Assembly: GCF_038069655.2 (NCBI RefSeq)
Contig: NZ_CP150951.2
Coordinates: 2,630,001-2,694,000 of the forward strand
From: Yoonia sp. BS5-3
GTDB taxonomy: Bacteria > Pseudomonadota > Alphaproteobacteria > Rhodobacterales > Rhodobacteraceae
Direction of reading: 5' to 3'
Length of the DNA: 64,000 bases
The notes beneath the pieces are model-generated. The model did not search any database and was not told where the DNA came from. It saw nothing but the letters and a program-made list of their open reading frames with translations. The position numbers and the translations under genes are program-made. Shown one piece after another: positions 53,052 through 63,283 of this stretch (its first letter is position 1; each line of letters opens with the position of its first letter).

Positions 53052-54509
53052 ATGACCTTTACCCTTGCCATTGTGGGGCGCCCGAATGTGGGCAAATCCA
53101 CCCTGTTTAACCGGCTGGTTGGGAAGAAGCTGGCATTGGTTGATGACCAACCCGGCGTCACGCGCGACCTGCGCGAGGGCGAGGGGCGCATCGCTGATCT
53201 GCGCTTTACGGTGATTGACAGTGCCGGTTTGGAAGAAGCCACGGATGACAGTCTGCAAGGGCGTATGCGCCGCCTGACCGAGCGCGCCGTGGAAATGGCA
53301 GATGTCTGTCTGTTCATGATCGATGCCCGGACCGGTGTGCTGCCCGCCGATGAGGTTTTCGCCGATATCCTGCGCAAGAAAAATGCCCATGTCATCCTTG
53401 CCGCCAACAAGGGCGAAGGGAAGGCAGCGGACGCCTCGATCTTGGAGGCCTATGCTTTGGGGCTTGGTGAGCCGATCCGCATGTCCGCTGAACATGGCGA
53501 AGGGATGGGCGAGCTGCTGGATATGCTGCGCCCGATTGCCGAGGCCCAAGCCGAACAGGCCGCGGCTGACGCACCTGAGGTGGATGTGGACGTTGGCGAT
53601 GACGACGAAGATGCGGCGCGGGTTCCAACAAAGTCCAAACCTTTGCAGATTGCCGTCGTTGGTCGGCCCAATGCGGGCAAATCCACCCTGATCAACCAGA
53701 TCATCGGGGAAGAACGCCTTTTGACCGGTCCAGAGGCCGGGATCACCCGTGATGCCATTTCCGTCCAGCAGGACTGGGGCGGGGTGCCCATGCGGATTTT
53801 TGACACTGCGGGCATGCGCAAAAAGGCCAAGGTGCAGGAAAAGATCGAAAAACTTTCGGTCTCGGACGGGCTGCGGGCTGTGAAATTTGCCGAAGTGGTT
53901 GTTGTGCTGCTTGATGTGGAAATTCCATTTGAGCAGCAGGACTTGCGGATTGCTGATCTGGCAGAGCGCGAGGGGCGGGCCGTCGTTGTCGCCGTGAACA
54001 AATGGGACATCGAAGGCGACAAGCAGGTCAAACTGAAGAAGCTGCGCGAAGACTTTGAACGGCTCTTGCCGCAGCTGCGCGGCGCACCTTTGGTCACCGT
54101 CTCAGCCAAGACCGGCAAAGGGCTCGACCGGCTGCAGCAGGCAATCATGCGCGCCCATGAGGTTTGGAACCGGCGCGTGACAACCGCGCATTTGAACCGC
54201 TGGTTGACGGGCATGCTTGAACAGCATCCGCCGCCCGCACCGGGGGGCAAAAGGATCAGGATGCGCTATATGACCCAAGTCAAAACGCGCCCACCTGCCT
54301 TTGTGGTGATGACTTCGCATCCTGACATGATGCCCGATAGCTATAAACGCTATTTGGTCAATGGGTTGCGGGCCGACTTTGATATGCCAGGTACGCCCAT
54401 TCGGCTGTTTTTACGCGATCAAGGGGACAAAAACCCTTATAAGGATAAAAAATCGTCGCAACCCTCTCGCTTGTCCAAGCATCTGAAAAAGGGCCCGTCT
54501 GACCGTTAA
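53052..54509 (+). CDS. der: Ribosome-assembly GTPase Der
   Basis: 485 residues with two tandem G domains: GRPNVGKS (about 9-16) and GRPNAGKS (about 206-213), G3 DSAGL and DTAGM, G4 NKGE and NKWD, then a KH-like C-terminal domain ([18 protein letters not shown]). It works in 50S subunit maturation. The first G4 is NKGE rather than NKVD. It closes the yfgM-bamB-der set. Confidence 0.96.
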   Translation: MTFTLAIVGRPNVGKSTLFNRLVGKKLALVDDQPGVTRDLREGEGRIADLRFTVIDSAGLEEATDDSLQGRMRRLTERAVEMADVCLFMIDARTGVLPADEVFADILRKKNAHVILAANKGEGKAADASILEAYALGLGEPIRMSAEHGEGMGELLDMLRPIAEAQAEQAAADAPEVDVDVGDDDEDAARVPTKSKPLQIAVVGRPNAGKSTLINQIIGEERLLTGPEAGITRDAISVQQDWGGVPMRIFDTAGMRKKAKVQEKIEKLSVSDGLRAVKFAEVVVVLLDVEIPFEQQDLRIADLAEREGRAVVVAVNKWDIEGDKQVKLKKLREDFERLLPQLRGAPLVTVSAKTGKGLDRLQQAIMRAHEVWNRRVTTAHLNRWLTGMLEQHPPPAPGGKRIRMRYMTQVKTRPPAFVVMTSHPDMMPDSYKRYLVNGLRADFDMPGTPIRLFLRDQGDKNPYKDKKSSQPSRLSKHLKKGPSDR

Positions 54510-54587
54510 CCTTTGGTCAGGAAATGCTGACTTGCGGCAAGGCGAACCCTACGTCACCTTCTCATTATTAGAGAGGGATATTTTGCG

Positions 54588-55754
54588 ATGAAACGGATAG
54601 CTATTTTCTGCGATGGGACGTGGAATTCGCCCACGATCTCTGAAACCACCAATGTCCATCATATGTATGAGGCTTGTGTTCAGGATGACGGTCAGGTTGC
54701 GATCTACCTTGAAGGGGTCGGCGTTGGCGAGTTTTCCAATAAGATCAGAACCTTTCTGAACAAGATCGGGGGTGGCGCGTTTGGCTGGGGTTTGGCTCGC
54801 AATGTCAAAAAGGCTTATGCCGCGCTGTGCCGTGTCTATGAGGAAGGTGATGAGATCCTTATTTTCGGCTTTTCGCGCGGCGCGTATACGGCCCGTTCGC
54901 TGGCCGGAATGATCCGCAAATGTGGTCTGATCCCGAAAGATGATCTGGGCGTCTACCGTTTGGCGATGGCTTGGAACCTCTATAAAAAGGCCGGGAAAAA
55001 GAACCATCCCGACAGCTATCATATCTGGGCAAAGCGCCAGAAATTATCGCCTGATGTGGCCACCTCTACCACGGATTTGGAACGCCGCGCAGGGCAGGGG
55101 CATCTGGTGAATATCGCCTATCTGGGTGTCTGGGATACCGTTGGCGCCTTGGGCATACCAGAGCAATTGCTGGGCCCTATCGCCAAGCTGTGGAACTGGC
55201 GTTACCGGTTCCATGATGCAGAATTGTCGTCGCTTGTGCGCACCGCGCGGCATGCTGTTGCGCTGGATGAACGCCGTGTCTTCTACAAGCCCGCCCTTTG
55301 GGACAATATGGATGACCCGGATGGCAACAACAAAGGGCGCATGACTGCAAATAGCCCATGGCAGCAATTATGGTTTGTCGGCAGTCATAGCATCGTGGGT
55401 GGCAGCAGCCCCAGTGAAAAGCTGGTCGCCTTTCCGCTGGAATGGATCTTGGAAGGGGCCACCGGACTGCGGCTTCGGTCCGATTTTCATATTCCAAAGG
55501 AAAAGGGTGATCCGATCTTTGAAACGGATGAGCTGACCGATCCTGGCCGTATCTACAATATCGCGCCCAGTTTGCTGGCCTGGCGTGATCCGCCACAGGA
55601 CGCAGGCCAAGTCCATTGGTCCGTTGCGCAACGCGCGCAAACGTTGGCCGATATCTACCGGCCGGGCACGATTGAGCTGGTTCTGGCCGCCCTTTTGCAG
55701 CAAGAGCAGCCAGTATTCACAGATGATATCAGGCCAGCTGTCCGTCAGGCGTGA
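54588..55754 (+). CDS. DUF2235 alpha/beta hydrolase-like protein
   Basis: 388 residues. The family signature begins at the N-terminus ([25 protein letters not shown]), with the nucleophile elbow [20 protein letters not shown] (GxSxG type) near 100. Further DUF2235 motifs: [14 protein letters not shown] and [27 protein letters not shown]. The fold is related to Tle1 phospholipase effectors, but there is no T6SS gene here, so a house-keeping esterase is equally possible. The last nine codons overlap serS on the other strand by 26 bp. Confidence 0.87.
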   Translation: MKRIAIFCDGTWNSPTISETTNVHHMYEACVQDDGQVAIYLEGVGVGEFSNKIRTFLNKIGGGAFGWGLARNVKKAYAALCRVYEEGDEILIFGFSRGAYTARSLAGMIRKCGLIPKDDLGVYRLAMAWNLYKKAGKKNHPDSYHIWAKRQKLSPDVATSTTDLERRAGQGHLVNIAYLGVWDTVGALGIPEQLLGPIAKLWNWRYRFHDAELSSLVRTARHAVALDERRVFYKPALWDNMDDPDGNNKGRMTANSPWQQLWFVGSHSIVGGSSPSEKLVAFPLEWILEGATGLRLRSDFHIPKEKGDPIFETDELTDPGRIYNIAPSLLAWRDPPQDAGQVHWSVAQRAQTLADIYRPGTIELVLAALLQQEQPVFTDDIRPAVRQA

Positions 55755-57021
55755 TCCGCGTTTTGCCGCGCAGATAAGGGTGCAGGGCGGTGGGTAGATC
55801 AACAGACCCGTCCTCTTGCTGCCCGTTTTCGACAACCGCGATCAGCGCCCGCCCAACAGCCAGACCTGAGCCATTCAGCGTATGCACAAATTGCGGCTTG
55901 CCGCCGCCTTCGGGTTTGTAGCGCGCATTCATGCGCCGGGCCTGATAATCACCCGCGACCGAGACCGAGCTGATTTCACGATAGGTATTCTGGCCCGGCA
56001 GCCAGACCTCGATATCGTGGGTCTTGCGCATGCCAGCCCCCAGATCACCGGTACAAAGCACGACCGTCCGGTAGGGCAGGCCCAGTTTTTCTAAGATGGC
56101 TTGGGCACAGCCGGTCATCCGGTCATGTTCTGCGGCGCTGTCTTCGGGGCGGGTGACGCTGACCATCTCGACCTTTTCGAACTGGTGCTGGCGCAACATG
56201 CCCGATGTATCGCGGCCCGCGCTGCCGGCCTCAGAGCGAAAACACTGGGTATGGGCCACATAGCGGCGCGGCAGATAGTCTTCGTCGATGGTCAGACCAT
56301 TTACGATATTGGTCAGTGTGACCTCTGCCGTCGGGATGAGCCACCAGCCATTGGTCGTCTGATAGCTGTCCTCGCCGAATTTTGGCAACTGGCCGGTGCC
56401 GTACATCATCGCTTCGCGTACTAGCACAGGGGTGATCGTTTCGGTCAGGCCGTGTTCTTCGACATGAACGTCCAGCATGAACTGGGCGAGAGCGCGGTGC
56501 AGGCGCGCAACTGCCCCCGATAGCAGAACAAAGCGGCTGCCCGACAATTTAGCCGCCGTTTCAAAATCCATTCCGGGTCGGATGGCGGGGATGTCGTAAT
56601 GTTCAACCGGGTCAAAGCTGAAATTGCGCGGGCTGCCATGGCGATGGATTTCGACATTGTCATCCTCATCGTCGCCATCGGGTGTCGCGTCATCGGGCAG
56701 GTTTGGAATGCCCATCAACAGATCCGTCAAAGCGGCATCTTGTGTCTTCGCTTCTTCATTAAGAGCCGCGATTTCTGCCTTTTTTTCGGCGACAAGGCCG
56801 CGTAGCCGTTCAAATTCAGCATCATCGCCGCGCGCTTTGGCAGCGCCCACTTCTTTTGCGGCTTTGTTGGCGTCGGCCTGGGCGGTTTCAGCCGCCAGGA
56901 TTTTGGCGCGCCGCGCTTCATCCAGCGCCAGAATATCCGATGAGACAGGTGCAACCCCACGGCGAGACAGTGCTGCGTCAAATGCAGCAGGGTTGTCACG
57001 GATGGTGCGGATATCATGCAT
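55729..57021 (-). CDS. serS: Seryl-tRNA synthetase
   Basis: 430 residues. The N-terminal coiled-coil arm (about residues 28-100: [57 protein letters not shown]) binds the tRNA long arm. Class II motifs: motif 2 [29 protein letters not shown], motif 3 [17 protein letters not shown]. It charges tRNA-Ser and tRNA-Sec. The 3' end is convergent with the DUF2235 gene. It diverges from yajC across about 250 bp. Confidence 0.97.
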   Translation of the reverse strand: MHDIRTIRDNPAAFDAALSRRGVAPVSSDILALDEARRAKILAAETAQADANKAAKEVGAAKARGDDAEFERLRGLVAEKKAEIAALNEEAKTQDAALTDLLMGIPNLPDDATPDGDDEDDNVEIHRHGSPRNFSFDPVEHYDIPAIRPGMDFETAAKLSGSRFVLLSGAVARLHRALAQFMLDVHVEEHGLTETITPVLVREAMMYGTGQLPKFGEDSYQTTNGWWLIPTAEVTLTNIVNGLTIDEDYLPRRYVAHTQCFRSEAGSAGRDTSGMLRQHQFEKVEMVSVTRPEDSAAEHDRMTGCAQAILEKLGLPYRTVVLCTGDLGAGMRKTHDIEVWLPGQNTYREISSVSVAGDYQARRMNARYKPEGGGKPQFVHTLNGSGLAVGRALIAVVENGQQEDGSVDLPTALHPYLRGKTRITPDGQLA

Positions 57022-57271
57022 GGGTCCGGTCCTTCGGATTGCTGTTTCAAGTGCGGGACATATGCCCGATTGTCCCGATCAAGTGAACCGTGAAAATTGG
57101 CTGGTGACGTGCCAGTATCAGATGAAGCATTGCTTTCCCGCTGTGCTGGCCCCATATGGCGACAAAGGCTGTTAAAAACAGCCCGCAATCGCGGTTGCCA
57201 ATCGCCCAAGCGGATCATAATGTGCCGCGACTTTCCGGGCGCTTGGCCCCTAATAACAAAAGGGATGGGAA

Positions 57272-57553
57272 ATGAGACCTGCTGACCTGATAATGCTCCT
57301 GCTGATATTTGGGATCATGTATTTCTTCTTGATCCGTCCACAGCAGAAAAAGATGAAAGAGCATGCGGCGATGTTGGATGCGCTGCGCCGGGGTGATCAG
57401 GTGATTACGCAAGGCGGGCTGATCGGAAAGGTTGTCAAGGTCAAGGACGAGGTGAACGAGGTCGAGCTTGAGGTTGCCAAAGGCACCAATGTCCGTGTGG
57501 TCAAATCGACCATCGCCACCGTCATGAACAAGACCGAACCGGCCAATTCCTAA
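57272..57553 (+). CDS. yajC: Preprotein translocase subunit YajC
   Basis: 93 residues. Membrane span LIMLLLIFGIMYFFLIRPQQKKMKEH, then a small beta domain (GDQVITQGGLIGKVVKVKDEVNEVELEVAKGTNVRVVKSTIATVMNK). It belongs to the SecDF-YajC holo-translocon. GGGATGGGA precedes the ATG. It heads the export and cytochrome c operon run. Confidence 0.95.
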   Translation: MRPADLIMLLLIFGIMYFFLIRPQQKKMKEHAAMLDALRRGDQVITQGGLIGKVVKVKDEVNEVELEVAKGTNVRVVKSTIATVMNKTEPANS

Positions 57554-57574
57554 TCTGCCGAAAAGGCGCGCTTT

Positions 57575-59236
57575 ATGCTCAATATCTCTTTTCCCAAACT
57601 GCTGGCGATCTGGTTAACGGTCGTTGTCGGTTTGACCTTTGCCATGCCCAATGCCTTTTACGGGCGGGTCGAAGCCCATAATGATGCGGTGGCGATAATT
57701 GAAACCGGGCAAACGAATGCAGAGCTTGAGGCAGACGCCGCCCTTTGGCCTGGGTTTCTGCCATCGGGCCTGGTTAATCTGGGGCTTGATCTGCGCGGCG
57801 GTGCGCATTTGCTGGTTGAGGTACAGGTTGAGGATGTACATGCCTCTTTCTTGGAAGGTCTTTGGCCTTCGGTACGCGATGTCTTGGCGGCCGAACGCGA
57901 CATAGTTGGCTTTGTCACAGAAGAGGATGGCCCCCCGACGGAACTGCGCGTGCGTATTTCCGAAGCCAGAGGTGCGTCGCGTGCTTTTGAGCTGGTGCGC
58001 GGTCTTGGAACCCCGGTGACATCATTTACCGGGGCCGCGGCCAGTAATATCGATGTGACCATCAACGGGACCCTTTTGACCATTACGCTAAGCGAAGCCG
58101 AGATCGTTGCGATGGATGAACGGACGATTTCGCAAACGCTTGAAATCATTCGCCGCCGGATCGATGAGGTCGGCACGCGTGAGCCGACCATCCAACGCCA
58201 AGGATCGGACCGTGTGCTGGTGCAGGTGCCGGGCGTCGGCTCGGCCCAAGAGATTATCGATCTGCTTGGCACGACAGCGCAGCTGACCTTCAATCAGGTT
58301 GACGGGCGCACCGCGGATGCTGGTCAATCCCCGGGCACAGGCAAAGTTCTGCTACCATCGGTGGATGAGCCCGGCACATTTTACATTTTGGAAAGTCGTC
58401 CGGTTGTCACGGGTGAGGATCTGGAAAACGCGCAGCTGGATTTTGATCAAAACGGACGGCCTGCGGTGGCGTTCCGGTTCAATACCTCTGCTGCACGTGA
58501 ATTCGGCGATTACACGCTTGAAAATATCGGGCGTCAGTTTGCCATTGTCCTTGATGATGAAGTGATTTCGGCCCCAACCATCCAAAGCCATATCCCGGGC
58601 GGTTCTGGCATTATTACCGGCAATTTCACCGTCGAAGAGGCAACAAACCTGGCCATTCTTCTGCGCGCCGGTGCCTTGCCCGCCGAGCTGACATTCCTTG
58701 AAGAACGCACAATCGGGCCAGAACTGGGCCAGGACAGTATCGATGCCGGGAAAATTGCCTGTATCGTCGCCGGTATCGCGATCCTCATCTACATGATACT
58801 TAGCTACGGTCTGTTTGGTATCTTTGCCAATATCGCCTTGGTCATCAATGTGGGGCTGATCTTTGGATTGCTGAGCATCGTTGGGGCAACGCTCACGCTG
58901 CCCGGGATCGCGGGGATTGTTTTGACCATCGGTATGGCGGTGGACGCCAATGTGATTGTGTTTGAGCGGATCCGCGAAGAGCTGAAGACAGCCAAAGGCC
59001 CCGCGCGTGCCATTGAACTGGGCTATGAGAAGGCGCTCTCATCGATTGTGGATGCCAATATTACCACCTTCATCACGGCGGTGATCTTGCTGGTCATGGG
59101 TTCTGGCCCGGTTCAGGGCTTTGCCTGGACATTGATGTTCGGCATCATCACGTCTGTTTTCACTGCGATTTTCGTCACCCGGTCATTGATCGTGGTCTGG
59201 TTCTCGCGCACCCGTCCTAAGACGATTGAGGTTTGA
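57575..59236 (+). CDS. secD: Protein-export membrane protein SecD
   Basis: 553 residues, full length. N-terminal membrane segment, then a P1 periplasmic head (GLDLRGGAHLLVEVQVEDV; LEIIRRRIDEVGTREPTIQRQGSDRVLVQVPG), then TM2-6 with AVDANVIVFERIREELK. It uses the proton gradient to pull translocating proteins. It lies 21 bp after yajC and one base before secF. Confidence 0.96.
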   Translation: MLNISFPKLLAIWLTVVVGLTFAMPNAFYGRVEAHNDAVAIIETGQTNAELEADAALWPGFLPSGLVNLGLDLRGGAHLLVEVQVEDVHASFLEGLWPSVRDVLAAERDIVGFVTEEDGPPTELRVRISEARGASRAFELVRGLGTPVTSFTGAAASNIDVTINGTLLTITLSEAEIVAMDERTISQTLEIIRRRIDEVGTREPTIQRQGSDRVLVQVPGVGSAQEIIDLLGTTAQLTFNQVDGRTADAGQSPGTGKVLLPSVDEPGTFYILESRPVVTGEDLENAQLDFDQNGRPAVAFRFNTSAAREFGDYTLENIGRQFAIVLDDEVISAPTIQSHIPGGSGIITGNFTVEEATNLAILLRAGALPAELTFLEERTIGPELGQDSIDAGKIACIVAGIAILIYMILSYGLFGIFANIALVINVGLIFGLLSIVGATLTLPGIAGIVLTIGMAVDANVIVFERIREELKTAKGPARAIELGYEKALSSIVDANITTFITAVILLVMGSGPVQGFAWTLMFGIITSVFTAIFVTRSLIVVWFSRTRPKTIEV

Positions 59237-59237
59237 T

Positions 59238-60206
59238 ATGCGGTTAAGACTTGTCAAACAGGGCACCAATGTCGATTTCTTCGCCCGTGCGAAGCTATGG
59301 CTTGGTATCTCGCTTGTGATGATGGTGGTGGCTTTCGGGTCATTCATGCTGCAAGGCTTGAATATGGGGATCGATTTCCAGGGTGGCACCAGCATTCGGA
59401 CCGATTCAACCATCCCTGTTGATGTCGGGGCCTATCGCGAGGCGCTTGAACCACTTGCGCTTGGCGATATTTCCATCGCGTCGGTCGAAGATCCACTTTT
59501 TGATGAAGATCAATATGTGGCACAGGTCCGCGTCCAGGCGCAGGAAGGTGATGAGCGGATCGCGAGCGAGACGATTGAAGCCATCCAAGATGCCCTGCGC
59601 ACCATCGACCCCAATATGACCTTCCCTTCAGTTGAATCAGTTGGCCCAAAAGTATCTGGCGAGCTGATCCAATCGGCAGCAATCGCTGTTGCTTTGGCGG
59701 TATTGGCGATCTTGGCCTATATCTGGCTACGTTTCGAATGGCAGTTCGCGGTTGGCGCTGTCTTGGCACTGACCCATGATGTGATCCTGACCATCGGCAT
59801 CTTTTCCGAGTTTCAGATCAAGTTCGACCTGGCCATCATCGCGGCCTTGCTGACGATTGTGGGCTATTCGATCAATGACACTGTGATCGTTTTTGACCGT
59901 GTGCGGGAAAACCTGCGCAAATATAAGAAAAAAGAGCTGAAGGATGTGCTGAACATCTCGATCAACGAAACGCTAAGCCGGACATTGATGACCTCGGTGA
60001 CGACCTTGCTGGCGTTGATCGCCCTCTTTGTCTTGGGCGGCGACGTGATCCGGGGCTTTGTCTTTGCGATGATCTGGGGCGTTGTCATCGGGACCTACTC
60101 GTCGATCTTTGTTGCGTCTGCTATCCTGCTGGTACTGGGTGTGAAACGGGACTGGTCCAAAAAGGATCCGGCTGCGGGCACACGCTATGGTCATATCGAT
60201 ACCTAA
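59238..60206 (+). CDS. secF: Protein-export membrane protein SecF
   Basis: 322 residues from the ATG at 59238. SecF signature: LNMGIDFQGGTSIR, six membrane segments, GYSINDTVIVFDRVRENLRKYKKKEL. Partner of SecD. It sits two codons' width after the secD stop with the ribosome site inside the secD end. Mth938 follows. Confidence 0.96.
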   Translation: MRLRLVKQGTNVDFFARAKLWLGISLVMMVVAFGSFMLQGLNMGIDFQGGTSIRTDSTIPVDVGAYREALEPLALGDISIASVEDPLFDEDQYVAQVRVQAQEGDERIASETIEAIQDALRTIDPNMTFPSVESVGPKVSGELIQSAAIAVALAVLAILAYIWLRFEWQFAVGAVLALTHDVILTIGIFSEFQIKFDLAIIAALLTIVGYSINDTVIVFDRVRENLRKYKKKELKDVLNISINETLSRTLMTSVTTLLALIALFVLGGDVIRGFVFAMIWGVVIGTYSSIFVASAILLVLGVKRDWSKKDPAAGTRYGHIDT

Positions 60207-60215
60207 GGGGGCCAT

Positions 60216-60569
60216 ATGCGCCTGAACGAAATCAACTATGATGAGGCCGCACCAATCGATAGCTACGGCCCGGGGTTTTTTCGGATCGGCGGCGAACGTT
60301 ATGATGGGCCGGTCATGGTCTCTGCAGGCGGGGTCAAGGCCTGGGGCGGTTTTGACGACACCCAAACAGTGCTGGATCAGGCCGGAACACTGGATGTGCT
60401 TTTTGTCGGCACGGGCGCTGAGATCGCGCATCTGCCAGCTGCTTTTCGGACGACGCTGGAAGAGGCGGGAATGGGGGTTGAGCCTATGGCCTCACCCGCG
60501 GCCTGCCGCACCTATAACATCCTTTTATCCGAAGGGCGGCGCATCGCCGTTGCCCTGATCCCGGTCTAG
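60216..60569 (+). CDS. Mth938-like (DUF498) protein
   Basis: 117 residues with the Mth938/NDUFAF3-like fold: GFFRIGGERYDGPVMVSAGGVKAWGG, LDVLFVGTGAEIAHLPAAFRTTLEEAGMGVEPMASPAACRTYNILLSEGRRIAVALIPV. Its homologs in mitochondria aid complex I assembly. In alphaproteobacteria it often follows secDF, as it does here. The bacterial role is unknown. The stop is directly followed by the ATG of ccmA. Confidence 0.88.
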   Translation: MRLNEINYDEAAPIDSYGPGFFRIGGERYDGPVMVSAGGVKAWGGFDDTQTVLDQAGTLDVLFVGTGAEIAHLPAAFRTTLEEAGMGVEPMASPAACRTYNILLSEGRRIAVALIPV

Positions 60570-61187
60570 ATGCTGCAAGTCCGCGATGTGACCTGCGCCC
60601 GTGGCGGGGTGCCTGTCCTAAGCAATCTGAATTTTACGGTTAAGGCCGGGCAGGCGCTGATCCTGCGCGGGCCCAATGGGATCGGGAAGACAACCTTGCT
60701 GCGGACGCTGGCCGGGTTGCAACCGGCCATTGCGGGCGAGATCAACTATCCAGAGGATGAAGGCGCCTATGCCAGCCATGCCGATGGCATCAAAAGCGCT
60801 CTGAGCGTTGCCGAGAACCTCGCCTTTTGGGCGGATGTCTATGGAACAGCGCTGCCGGATGATCTCTACGCAGCCTTTGATCTGACCGATTTGAAGCATC
60901 GTTTAGGTGGCACGCTGTCAGCGGGTCAAAAAAGGCGGCTAGGCTTGGCGCGTCTGGGCGTGATTGGCCGCAAGGTGCTTTTCCTGGATGAGCCGACGGT
61001 GTCGCTTGATGGTTTCTCGGTCAAGCTATTTGCCAAATGGCTGCAACAGACCCATCTGGCGTCAGGCGGGCTTGCGGTGATTGCGACCCATGTTGATCTG
61101 GGGCTTGATACGGCCCCTACGCTTGCGCTGGAGCCGTTCAAATCGGCCCCAGATGCATCAGGCGGGTCTGATGAGGCATTCTTGTGA
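60570..61187 (+). CDS. ccmA: Haem exporter ATP-binding protein CcmA
   Basis: 205 residues, ABC ATPase: GPNGIGKTTLLRTLAGL (Walker A), LSAGQKRRLGLARL (signature with Ser-Ala-Gly-Gln), LFLDEPTVSLD (Walker B). With CcmB and CcmC it releases haem-loaded CcmE in cytochrome c maturation. It overlaps ccmB by four bases. Confidence 0.95.
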   Translation: MLQVRDVTCARGGVPVLSNLNFTVKAGQALILRGPNGIGKTTLLRTLAGLQPAIAGEINYPEDEGAYASHADGIKSALSVAENLAFWADVYGTALPDDLYAAFDLTDLKHRLGGTLSAGQKRRLGLARLGVIGRKVLFLDEPTVSLDGFSVKLFAKWLQQTHLASGGLAVIATHVDLGLDTAPTLALEPFKSAPDASGGSDEAFL

Positions 61188-61840
61188 TCGCTTTGCTGAT
61201 CCGCGACCTGCGGCTGGCGGTCCGGGCCGGGGGCGGATTTGGACTTGGGCTTGCGTTCTTTTTGATTGTTGTGATCCTCGTGCCGTTTGGGGTTGGGCCA
61301 GACACGGCGTTGTTGTCCAAAGTGGCGCCGGGGATATTATGGGTGGCATCGCTTTTGGCTGCGCTTTTGTCGCTGGACCGGATTTTCGCGCTTGATTTCG
61401 AAGATGGATCGCTTGCGCTGTTGGCCACATCGCCCCTGCCGCTAGAGGCCGTGGCCTGGATGAAGGCGGCGGCGCATTGGATAACCACGGGATTACCGTT
61501 GACCATTGCAGCGCCTGCGCTTGGTTTTTTGCTTAGCCTCGCGCCAGAGGCTTATGGCTATCTGCTGATCTCGCTATTGATCGGAACGCCAGCATTGTCG
61601 GTGATCGGCACTTTCGGGGCCGCGTTAACGGTTGGTTTGCGGCGGGGCGGTCTGCTGCTGTCACTGTTGGTACTGCCGCTTTATATCCCAACCCTGATTT
61701 TCGGGGCCGAGGCGGTGCGGCGCGGGGCGGATGGGCTGGATGCAACGCCTGCGCTTTTGTTGTTAGGGGGGATCACCGCCGGAAGTTTTGTGATCCTGCC
61801 GATAGCCGCTGCGGCGGTCTTACGCATCAACCTGCGATGA
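61184..61840 (+). CDS. ccmB: Haem exporter permease CcmB
   Basis: 218 residues with six hydrophobic segments. Family text: LLIRDLRLAVRAGGGFGLGLAFFLIVVILVPFGVGPD, LDRIFALDFEDGSLALLATSPLPLEAVAWMKAAAHWI, LRRGGLLLSLLVLPLYIPTLIFGAEA. Permease half of the CcmAB transporter. ATGA overlap with ccmA. ccmC follows after 42 bp. Confidence 0.95.
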   Translation: MIALLIRDLRLAVRAGGGFGLGLAFFLIVVILVPFGVGPDTALLSKVAPGILWVASLLAALLSLDRIFALDFEDGSLALLATSPLPLEAVAWMKAAAHWITTGLPLTIAAPALGFLLSLAPEAYGYLLISLLIGTPALSVIGTFGAALTVGLRRGGLLLSLLVLPLYIPTLIFGAEAVRRGADGLDATPALLLLGGITAGSFVILPIAAAAVLRINLR

Positions 61841-61882
61841 TCAGGGATTGAGACAGGGTATGAGGCAGGATAGATAAACGCC

Positions 61883-62614
61883 ATGTCAGTATGGGAATTT
61901 GCCAATCCAAAGCGGTTCATGGACTGGACCAAACCGGTGCTCCCTTGGGCATTTGGGCTGGCAGGGGCATGTCTTTTCATTGGGCTGATTTGGGGGTTCT
62001 TCTTTACCGGCGATGACTACAGGCAAGGATCGACCGTCAAGATTATTTACCTCCATGTTCCAGCCGCGATGATGGCGATTAACGCGTGGATCATGATGCT
62101 GATTGCGTCGCTGATCTGGTATGTGCGGCGTCACCATGTCTCGGCGCTGGCGGCGCGGGCGGCAGCACCAATTGGGATCGTGATGACGCTGATAGCGCTC
62201 GCGACGGGGGCGCTTTGGGGCAAACCGATGTGGGGCAGCTATTGGGAATTTGACCCACGGCTGACATCCTTTCTAATCCTGTTCCTGTTCTATCTTGGCT
62301 ATATCGCCCTATGGGAAGCGATTGAGGATCAGGACACCGCCGCAGATCTGACGGCAATCTTATGCATCGTCGGATCGCTCTTTGCGATTTTGTCGCGCTA
62401 CGCAGTGCGGTTCTGGGGGCAGGGGTTGCACCAGGCCACATCTGTACCGGTTGCGACGGGGGGGCGGACGGTGGATAATGTGTTTTTCTACCCGCTGTTG
62501 ATTTGCATGATTGGTTTCTTTCTGCTTTTCGTGGCGCTTGTTCTGCTGCGCACACGGACAGAAATCCGCCTGCGCCGGATCAGCGCATTAGAAGCGAGGG
62601 CGCGCCGTGCCTGA
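61883..62614 (+). CDS. ccmC: Haem handling protein CcmC
   Basis: 243 residues, six membrane spans. The tryptophan-rich WWD-type motif is in GALWGKPMWGSYWEFDPRLTSFLILFLFYLGYIAL. Two periplasmic histidines (KIIYLHVPAAMM and WGQGLHQATSV) ligate haem. It transfers haem to CcmE. ccmD begins within its last codons (62607). Confidence 0.95.
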   Translation: MSVWEFANPKRFMDWTKPVLPWAFGLAGACLFIGLIWGFFFTGDDYRQGSTVKIIYLHVPAAMMAINAWIMMLIASLIWYVRRHHVSALAARAAAPIGIVMTLIALATGALWGKPMWGSYWEFDPRLTSFLILFLFYLGYIALWEAIEDQDTAADLTAILCIVGSLFAILSRYAVRFWGQGLHQATSVPVATGGRTVDNVFFYPLLICMIGFFLLFVALVLLRTRTEIRLRRISALEARARRA

Positions 62615-62750
62615 CTTGGGTGAATACGCACGCGAAGTTTTGGGGGCATATGGGGTCAGCCTTATATTGATCACCATATTGGTGGGGCAAAGCTGGCGGC
62701 GCTATAAACGCGTCAAAGCGGCTTTGGAGGAGGTCGAGAAGAATGGCTAG
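62607..62750 (+). CDS. ccmD: Haem exporter protein CcmD
   Basis: 47 residues from a GTG start that overlaps ccmC by eight bases. Short N-terminus MPDLGEYAREVLGAYG, a membrane span (VSLILITILVGQSW) and a basic coiled tail (RRYKRVKAALEEVEKNG). Length, topology and place between ccmC and ccmG identify it. It stabilises the CcmABC-E complex. It was recognised from position and pattern, being short. Confidence 0.9.
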   Translation: MPDLGEYAREVLGAYGVSLILITILVGQSWRRYKRVKAALEEVEKNG

Positions 62751-63282
62751 TATTTCACCCTTGATGATCTTACCGCCCGCGATTTTTGCCGCTATGGCAG
62801 GGCTGTTTTTGGGCGGTATGCTGCGTGAAAACCCTGATGAGCTGCCATCGACATTTGTCGGACAGCAGGCGCCAGCGGTTCCGGCCGAGGCTGTCGTGGG
62901 TACCGCGCAGCTGACCGATGCTGATCTGCGCACGGGCGAGGTGACAATCGTTAATTTCTGGGCCAGTTGGTGTCCGCCCTGCCGGGCCGAGCATCCCAAC
63001 CTGCTGGCGCTTGAGGCCGAAGGCTATCGCATTGCGGGCGTCAATTTCCGTGACCAGCAGGATCAGGCCGGAACCTATCTGGCCGATTATGAGGATCCGT
63101 TCTTTGCGACGGGCTTTGACCTGCGCGGGCGTACGGCCATTGATTGGGGGGTTACTGCACCGCCCGAGACATTCATCGTGGATGGGGATGGGACGGTGCT
63201 GTTCCGCTATATTGGCCCGCTTGTCGGATCCGATTATGAACAGCGGTTTCTGCCTGAGCTGGCGAAGGCAACCGGCGGATAA
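62743..63282 (+). CDS. ccmG: Thiol:disulfide interchange protein CcmG/DsbE
   Basis: 179 residues. N-terminal signal anchor (LMILPPAIFAAMAGLFLGGML), then a thioredoxin fold with the active site NFWASWCPPCRAEHPNL and the cis-proline loop VTAPPETFIVDGDG. It reduces apocytochrome c cysteines for haem attachment. It overlaps ccmD by eight bases. ccmE, ccmF and ccmH are not in the window. Confidence 0.94.
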   Translation: MASISPLMILPPAIFAAMAGLFLGGMLRENPDELPSTFVGQQAPAVPAEAVVGTAQLTDADLRTGEVTIVNFWASWCPPCRAEHPNLLALEAEGYRIAGVNFRDQQDQAGTYLADYEDPFFATGFDLRGRTAIDWGVTAPPETFIVDGDGTVLFRYIGPLVGSDYEQRFLPELAKATGG

Positions 63283-63283
63283 C

